Part shown: positions 58,031-64,000 of the stretch, one piece after another | Position numbering within the stretch: position 1 is the stretch's first letter | Layout of the letters: every line of letters starts with the position of its first letter | NCBI GenBank assembly: GCA_009760855.2 | Contig: WPIO01000185.1 | Span: 294,001-358,000 of the forward strand | DNA: 64,000 bases | Source of the DNA: Cristatella mucedo | Taxonomy: Eukaryota; Bryozoa; Phylactolaemata; Cristatellidae | Direction of reading: 5' to 3' | Program-made: the position numbers and the translations under genes | Notes under the pieces: generated by a model | What the model saw: the letters and a program-made list of their open reading frames with translations, nothing else | Told to the model about the DNA's origin: nothing | Databases searched by the model: none

Positions 58031-59673
58031 GTAAGCTCACGCACTCACAGCGACGGATGTACATGCACGATTCTGCTTTGGCCACTTATCTGCATTTAAG
58101 CTTTATTTGTATTCTTGTATCCTTAGCGTATCACGGGGCGTGAAACTGCCACAGTGTGTGAACTTTTGAAAGTGACAACGATGTAATCGGGATGATATTG
58201 CCAGTGCCCCGGGGCGATTCTTCCTGTGGTTACAGGCGAATTCTCAAACCCTGTTCTGTGGCATTGCTCTTGGAAGGTATGACGTCATTGAATACTTGCG
58301 TGCCAGTTGCGCAAGAAATTTTGAGTGGTGGTTAGCAGCTTCAATACTGGTAGTGCAATCGTTGTACAGTTGCGAGCAGAAACTAATTCTCGTGTCTTAA
58401 CTGAGCAGAAGCCTAATTCCGCAGCATACATTTGACATAGATTGGCAGAAATAGTGATACGAAAAACACTAGAAAAACACATTCAGCATGCCATCAAAAA
58501 TGGGGTAGAGAATGGAATTTTAGCGAAAGTAAGGAAAAAGCCAAGCTCCGGCGCACCAGCAGCCATGCTTAGCTCGTTTGCAGGGCTCGACTCGGCGCCT
58601 GGCTGCTTGATAAATAAATAAATAGCTGATTTAACAGCCTCATTTGTATAGCGGCAGAACAGCCTTGGTGGTTACCACTACCACTTGCTTTGGCAATCGC
58701 CCTCTGCAGGATTCGAACCCACGATCTCGTTCGTGAAGAGCGAGACCTTTCTCCCGGGCTATCACGGCGGTAATCTCATGTGAATGTGAATGAGTACTCC
58801 ATAGCAATGCGGTCAGAGGCAGTCTGCTGTCTGTGCTACTGCCACGACTCTGTCGCCTGCATCGCCATGCCATGACTCGGTTACCTGTATCGGTCGGATA
58901 TTTCGGCGAGCTTGTTCACATTGTACGGTTCCGGCTCCTAGGTGCCGACGACTCACAAACCAACATCGACGATAGTGACGTCTCGCAGTTGTGCGACGTG
59001 TCTGTGACTGCTGGCGACGTGACTGCCAGCTGTGATGACGTCAAAGATCAGCATGCTACTGACACAGCCAACGGATGTGACACGGCCACTGCTGCACACT
59101 CGAGTGATTGTGCATCGGCCGAGCCCTTGAATACCGACCTAGAAGGAAGTACGAAAGAAGCTGATCCCGAATTGGCTGCCTCAGGAGAGCAGTCTGTGGC
59201 AAGTGGCAAGCAAGGGATTGCTGGTCTTGTGGGCGATGGTTGCACTTCGAAGTCAGTGGCCGAGCCGATCTCGTCGCCTCAGACTGGCCAGACTGATAGC
59301 GTGCGACCTGCCGATTCAGAAACCGATGTCGATATGGCCCCCGCAGCAGTCGAGTCGTCGGCAGAGCCGACCACCGGAAGTGCGCAGTGCATGCTTCCTG
59401 CAAGCGAAAGCAGCAGCGTGTCCACATTGCTCAGCCCACAATCGACAGAGGAAGCTTTGCCAGCTGCCACAGAAGATAGTACTGCTAGCCATGCAGACCT
59501 GGAAGCGGCAGGTGACAGGGTGACGGCAGGGGAAGATACTGGCAAAACTGCTGTGGAAGATACGGCAGAAGATACTGGCAAAGCTGCAGTGGACAAAACG
59601 GCCGAAGATACAGGCAAAGCAGTATTGGCATTAGCCTGTGGAGATGGAGAGCAAGTGGCTGCTGATGAACATG
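57895..59673 (+). CDS. SAP-domain protein, probably hnRNP U-like, first two exons
   Basis: Two exons joined in phase 1 encode 289 residues. Residues 5-42 form a SAP domain (HKLKVTELRDELKKRGLDTK, then HLVKRLLQAL), a DNA/RNA-binding helix-extended-loop-helix found in nuclear matrix and RNA-processing proteins. The pattern RGLDT(K/R)G is closest, from memory, to hnRNP U-like 1. The second exon is acidic, Ser/Ala/Thr-rich and low-complexity, as in the region after the SAP domain of hnRNP U proteins. The SPRY and P-loop domains that would prove the family are not in the window; the last donor (GTAGGT at 59674) leads into an intron of more than 4 kb. Alternatives are SAFB-like, SLTM-like or acinus-like proteins. 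Confidence 0.75.
58612..58775 (-). mobile_element. SINE-1 copy in SAP gene intron 1
   Basis: Minus strand: head with TGATAGCCCGGGAG, exact B box GGTTCGAATCC, body GCAAGTGGTAGTGGTAACC, tail CGCTATACAAATGAGGCTGT and (TTTA)n. Confidence 0.85.
58942..59673 (+). CDS. SAP gene exon 2: acidic low-complexity region
   Basis: The 732-nt exon follows TTCCGGCTCCTAG and begins GADDSQTNIDDSD. It is rich in Asp, Glu, Ser, Ala and Thr with no recognisable fold. Near its end, at about 59531-59625, an 11-to-12-residue unit of the form AEDTGKAAVDKT repeats three times. The donor is GTAGGT, phase 1. Confidence 0.8.
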
Positions 59674-60273
59674 GTAGGTGCCTTCTGCTGGTATGCTTGT
59701 TTATATCTGCCATAATTTGATCTTTGACCCTCTGGTCTTAGACCAGCTCTGGCTACTTTGAAACTGTCGATAACAGTGATATAATATGCTCGAATCCAGC
59801 TATAAAATGTGACCATGGGCATAGCCACCAGTAGGCATTTTATCCATATGCAAATAACGATATGGGATCATATGCAGTAATTAATCTGCAGCATGCTAGA
59901 TCTTCCAGATTTGACTGCTGAGATTCTTTTATTTTCGGCTCTTGATTTATAATGGTTAGGAACCTGCTGCTGTGGTAATCTACCGTAATGCTGCATTAAA
60001 GCTGAAGTAGTAATTGTCAACACAGATGTGTTCTAGGCATTGAGCTTGGCAGGAGTAAAAGATGAGTTCTTCTACCTACTGTCGGCAGCATACCTTCATA
60101 CAGTGGTGCTGCTCCAACCAGCCGCTAGCCTTGATTCAACTCCCTGCTGTTATTCTAAGCACGTGATCTAGGACTAGCAAGGTTGCGAGCCCAGTTTTGG
60201 AGCCTAGCTTTTTTCGGGTGTAGAAACCGGTGCAACCCGTGTTTAAGTTATAACGACTTGTGGTCGTTTGCAT

Positions 60274-60312
60274 AGCACCCTAAGAGAACTTGATCTCTAT
60301 CCAGGTGCTAAG
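60274..60312 (-). repeat. L2/SINE-2 terminal hairpin remnant
   Basis: TAGCACCCTAAGAGAACTTG followed by ATCTCTATCCAGGTGCTA: a minus-strand copy in which both arms have changed together (GCGCC to GCACC, GGCGC to GGTGC). Confidence 0.6.
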
Positions 60313-61257
60313 TGTTACAAGTCCGTGTACATAGCATAGACAGCTCTCTTTGACAGCCACTGAGGGTTGCATGTGTCCAGCATTAGCCATAATGTAAAGC
60401 TTTCACACTTTCAGTAGCCCAACTCAACCGTATGACGAGGGTATAGAGCTAGAGCAAACGCCTGCCAGGCTCAAAGCCTGGGGTGAGACTTCTACGGTGC
60501 CAGGGTGCTAGGGCACTTTGGGTGCATACTGTGACTTGGAGGCCAGGAAATTACTTCTTTTCAGTTGGAGTTTGCCGTTGCCACAATTGTAATGTAGATT
60601 CTTTGTGCTCTGCAATTTACTAGAACTTTTAGAAAAGTTAGTTACACCTGCACCCATAAGTATTTATATGGTGTATTAGAGACCTTTTAATTAGCTACTA
60701 TTCAACACTGGCTGCTCCTGGTGGTTATGGGCACACTTCTGTCAGAAACAAAGACACTCCGTCAACATAGGACGGTATTTTTGTTAATGTGTGCCTGTAC
60801 TTGAAATCTGCTTTCTTGCAATCCAAATGTCTTTAGGTTTTTTGGTGCACAAATGCTCCTGTGCACGGTTGGGGGTCATTTTGCACTTCCTGTCCGCTGT
60901 TCTGCCATGGGCAGGGTGAATGAACTAGGCAGCCCAATTGAAGGTTGCAACCTATAACACAAGGTTTTTTCGAGCCATGTGAAGGTTGCATGGAAGCCTG
61001 ATATTGAAGGTGGCACAGAAACTTGATATTAGCAAGGGCTGTCAGCTGCAACATGCAGTATTTTCAGAGTGATGACATGCATGTCTCACCAAGCATCGGC
61101 AAGCATGCATGTCTCACCAAGCAAAGCCAAAAGGCGACAAAAAGGGATGATTTGCCAACTGAAACTGGCTGCACTGGGTCAAAGGAAAGCCTAAATTTGA
61201 AACTCTCCCCAAGTCCTTAAAGAGGATGTTGGCTTTGGAAGCTTGGCATTTATAGAA

Positions 61258-61665
61258 GTCAGCAAACGCAAGCCCTCAACTATCGACTGACAACGAAAAA
61301 GCCGTCACCAATGGGTAATGGGTCAAAATGTCCACTTTACGGCTGATGACCGGAATTGCGTTCAATGGACCGACGAAAATAAATTCATACTCCACAATTC
61401 ATGGAGTGGCAAATTGAGGTATTTCTTTCATCCCTAGAAAAGGTGAAGACTACCACCCCGACTGATTACATACAATTCAGGCTCCAGTATGGTGGTGGTA
61501 CTGTGCTTGTTTGGTCGTTTTTCGGCATATGACATCATCTCTTCACAGCAATAACAGGATTATGAATTGGTACTTCTTCATTATATTCAAAATGTTGGGT
61601 TGCCCTGTGCCAGAGCTCTAGTGGTAGACTTTGTTTGGCAAATTGATGGTAGAAACATGCTGAAA

Positions 61666-61740
<75 letters not shown>

Positions 61741-61800
61741 CGGGTCAGTCTCCTGATCTCAGTCCTAATGAGCATCCGTTGGACAGGTTAGAGTGATCAA
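61258..61800 (+). pseudogene. Tc1-like transposase relic
   Basis: Broken frames carry Tc1/mariner landmarks in the right order: QRKSRHQWV, then DDRNCVQWTDENKFIL (first catalytic Asp region), YGGGTVLVWSFFG (compare GGGSVMVWG), and after a (GT)n run QSPDLSPNEHPLDRL (compare SPDLNPIE, the third catalytic residue). The part with the second Asp is lost or replaced around the (GT)n. Stops are present; no terminal inverted repeats were found by eye. Confidence 0.8.
61669..61730 (+). repeat. (GT)n microsatellite inside the Tc1 relic
   Basis: About 30 GT units ending in GCGCGCGTG, lying between the GGGTVLVW and SPDLSPNE parts of the transposase relic. Confidence 0.95.
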
Positions 61801-64000
61801 TGAGAGGTAGATCATCGTCCCCCCAGCAGGTTTTTGGTTTTTTTGGAGTCAGATTGATCCAGTGACAATGGTTCTGTAAGAGTGCAGCAGTAGCATTGTG
61901 AGCCCTCACAAATAATGTGGGTTTTACGAAGGGGTGTATCGAATTGTGCTCATTGTAGTCATTCCGTGTGTATCCACTCATTAAAAACAAGAAGAGCATT
62001 AGCAGAGAGGCTACTTGTATAGGTCTGTGAATCAACCAGTTGCTCATCGATATTTGTGCATGAGTACTGACAATTTTTCTTTCTACGAAATGATTGTTGA
62101 GATCAGTTCGCCGGCCTTGTAACAACTGTTTTACGAATGCAGGCAACTTGTGCTTGTGTTTTTGTTGACGCCTGTACTCATTTTCTCCGAGGCTTTGGAC
62201 TCTTCTGCTGGGTAAGCATATGCCGCTTGTGCCTGCAGCTGCATCTGTTAACTCATATGGCTAGGATGATAGTGCTGCCCTAGACCTGAAGTACATTCAC
62301 TTCTCCGTGAAGTACGGCAGCAATCTCTGGAACGTGAAATCTCAACGAAGCTTTCTCCGTTATGAACCATGTTCTGTAAAGGTAAAAATGTCATCGGAGA
62401 TCGCCTTCAGAATGCTGCTGTCAGACTGCTTGTTCAAGCCTACCTCTTGTTGATAAGTGTGTCCCACCGATGTGATCCTGCTGTCAAAACAGAGGCGACT
62501 GGGAAAGTAAAGGCACGGTCAAAAGCAGTTGCCAAAATGCAAAAATGTGCCTTGGTTACTTAATCCTCTAGGACATTTTCTGTGGCACATCTTGACTTAC
62601 ATGTTATGATTCCGCATAATGTCTGTGTATAACACACCGGTTTTATCTGCCGGGAGCACAAATACATTGTGAATTTGCCACGTTTTGCTTAGAAATTTGA
62701 TAAGGTTGTTGTATTGACCAATGAGCCAGTGCGATGCTGTTTTTTTTATCTTTCTTTGACAAACTGTACCGTGTAGTGACATTCAGGAAGCACAAAGTGA
62801 AAGTTTAGACTTGTCTTGCTTTTTTGAATTTGTTCGGCATAGGATTGCATTGGCATTTCCTTGGGCAAGATGATTGGGGTGTGGTTTTTTGCTATTGGTA
62901 AGCGATCGTATTACTTACATCCTGAAAATTACATGAAGCAGTTGCTTTAATTCACGATCTGCATATATAAAAAAAGGATGTGTGATGGGTTTTATGTATT
63001 TGGAACTCAATCGCAATGGTGCCTGTTAATTTGTATAGGTTCCTCATTAGATATTCCAGTGCCAAGATGGCCCACTGGGCTCATTTGGATGCTGTATATT
63101 TGCTAGTCGTTGCTACTTTTACTTCAGGTTTCGGGTCCTACTTGTTCTCAAGGTTTCAGATCCACCGCACTCAGCATTCTTTTATGCAGGTATGAGAGTA
63201 TAGGGAACTGTGATCTAAATTCGAAGGGGGAAATTATTGCAGTAGTGTACACATACGGGGGAGGTAGCATTTATCAGCAATTGCACATTCGGTTGCAGGT
63301 TAATTGTGCTGCATTGTTTTTCATCCCTGGCATTGGAGCATTTTCGTTGACTCTTGTCAGCCATTGAAATCATGCGACTTGTATTTTGTCTGTATATAAG
63401 GGTATTATTCATTGCCATTTGCCCCAAATGATCATCATGTAATGTATGCATGCTTGTTTGAAACTTGAGAATGTCTTGTGATTGCATTTCTAGGAGGGAA
63501 CTGCAAGTCCAGTATGGCAAACCATGGCAAGCTAAGCTTGTTATTTGAAAGCCTCTGGCGTGCCTACCTGCCCCATGTGAAATGACTCGCGTTCATTGAT
63601 GCAGCACCCAGAAATACATGCTTGTTTTCTGTACAAGGGTGCTTTGTGACTCTCTGAAAAGCTTCCAGTGTTGTTGTCAAGTGGTCCTTTCTTGTGAGCA
63701 ACGTTCTTGTGTAGCTCATTGTAACTGCTAGCTCTATGATGGGTATCTGCAGTCATTGTCTGCTCTCTGCCAATTCTCAGGAAGAGTCTTTGAAAGTATC
63801 TTCTCTCGTGTGATGCTGCTGCACTTCTCCACTGGCACTGTGTCCAGTTGAATAAGAAAATCATTTCTCTGCTGCAGCCGGTGGTCGATGTAGATTTCAC
63901 TCGGTACAATTTTGCATGTTTCATCCATGCGTTTTATGCAACAGGCTATGTGGGCTGGAGCCAGTTGCTGATTGTCGACACTGGCATCATCTTATTGTTT

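Larger units (their letters stand above)
59674..64000. other. SAP gene intron 2, runs off the window
   Basis: No convincing third exon is visible. It contains an L2/SINE-2 hairpin remnant (60274-60312), a 20-bp direct repeat (CATGCATGTCTCACCAAGCA, at about 61077 and 61105), a Tc1 relic (61258-61800) and a (GT)n run. 62150-64000 shows nothing I can identify. Confidence 0.5.

Noticed and set aside
62497-62565. Possible third SAP-gene exon (ATGKVKARSKAVAKMQKC)
   Set aside because: A possible acceptor (GTCAAAACAG) and correct phase exist, but no good donor follows and there is no similarity to SPRY or other hnRNP U regions.

Overview
The window is nuclear DNA of an invertebrate animal. It has spliced genes with short GT-AG exons in long introns, no bacterial-style gene packing, and a heavy load of LINEs, SINEs, DNA transposons and microsatellites. 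The gene content (a Jagged/Serrate-type Notch ligand, a peroxisomal/mitochondrial dienoyl-CoA isomerase and a SAP-domain nuclear protein) indicates a bilaterian. The species cannot be named from the sequence alone.

Three host genes are supported. (1) Positions 1465-28403, minus strand: most of a Jagged gene. I could assemble 18 exons with conserved splice sites and matching phases into 1060 continuous codons: signal peptide, MNNL domain, DSL domain, 16 EGF repeats, a von Willebrand C-type domain and part of the Jagged juxtamembrane region. The transmembrane and cytoplasmic exons must lie left of position 1. (2) Positions 37732-52098, minus strand: ECH1, delta(3,5)-delta(2,4)-dienoyl-CoA isomerase, in seven exons, ending in a C-terminal SKL peroxisomal signal and keeping the catalytic Asp/Glu/Asp. 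(3) From 57895, plus strand: the first two exons of a SAP-domain protein, probably hnRNP U-like, running off the right edge. Jagged and ECH1 are in tandem with about 9.3 kb between them; ECH1 and the SAP gene are divergent with about 5.8 kb between them.

The rest is mostly transposon-derived. The main families are: an L2/CR1-like LINE (called L2-A here) with YADD reverse transcriptase and an (ATT)n tail; a second LINE family (LINE-B) with TACAT-type tails; at least one more related LINE; a tRNA-headed SINE (SINE-1); a second tRNA-headed SINE (SINE-2) whose 3' end is the L2-A terminal hairpin; a 223-bp hAT miniature element with SPIN/URR1-type ends and an 8-bp target duplication; a decayed Tc1-like transposase; and many microsatellites, several of them directly beside splice sites. 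The three genes do not form a pathway; they are ordinary neighbours in a repeat-rich genome.

The strongest points for a second look are the complete invertebrate Jagged exon structure, the SPIN-like hAT element in a Jagged intron, and the SINE/LINE pair sharing a 3'-terminal hairpin. I found no CRISPR array, operon, rRNA gene or free-standing tRNA gene.
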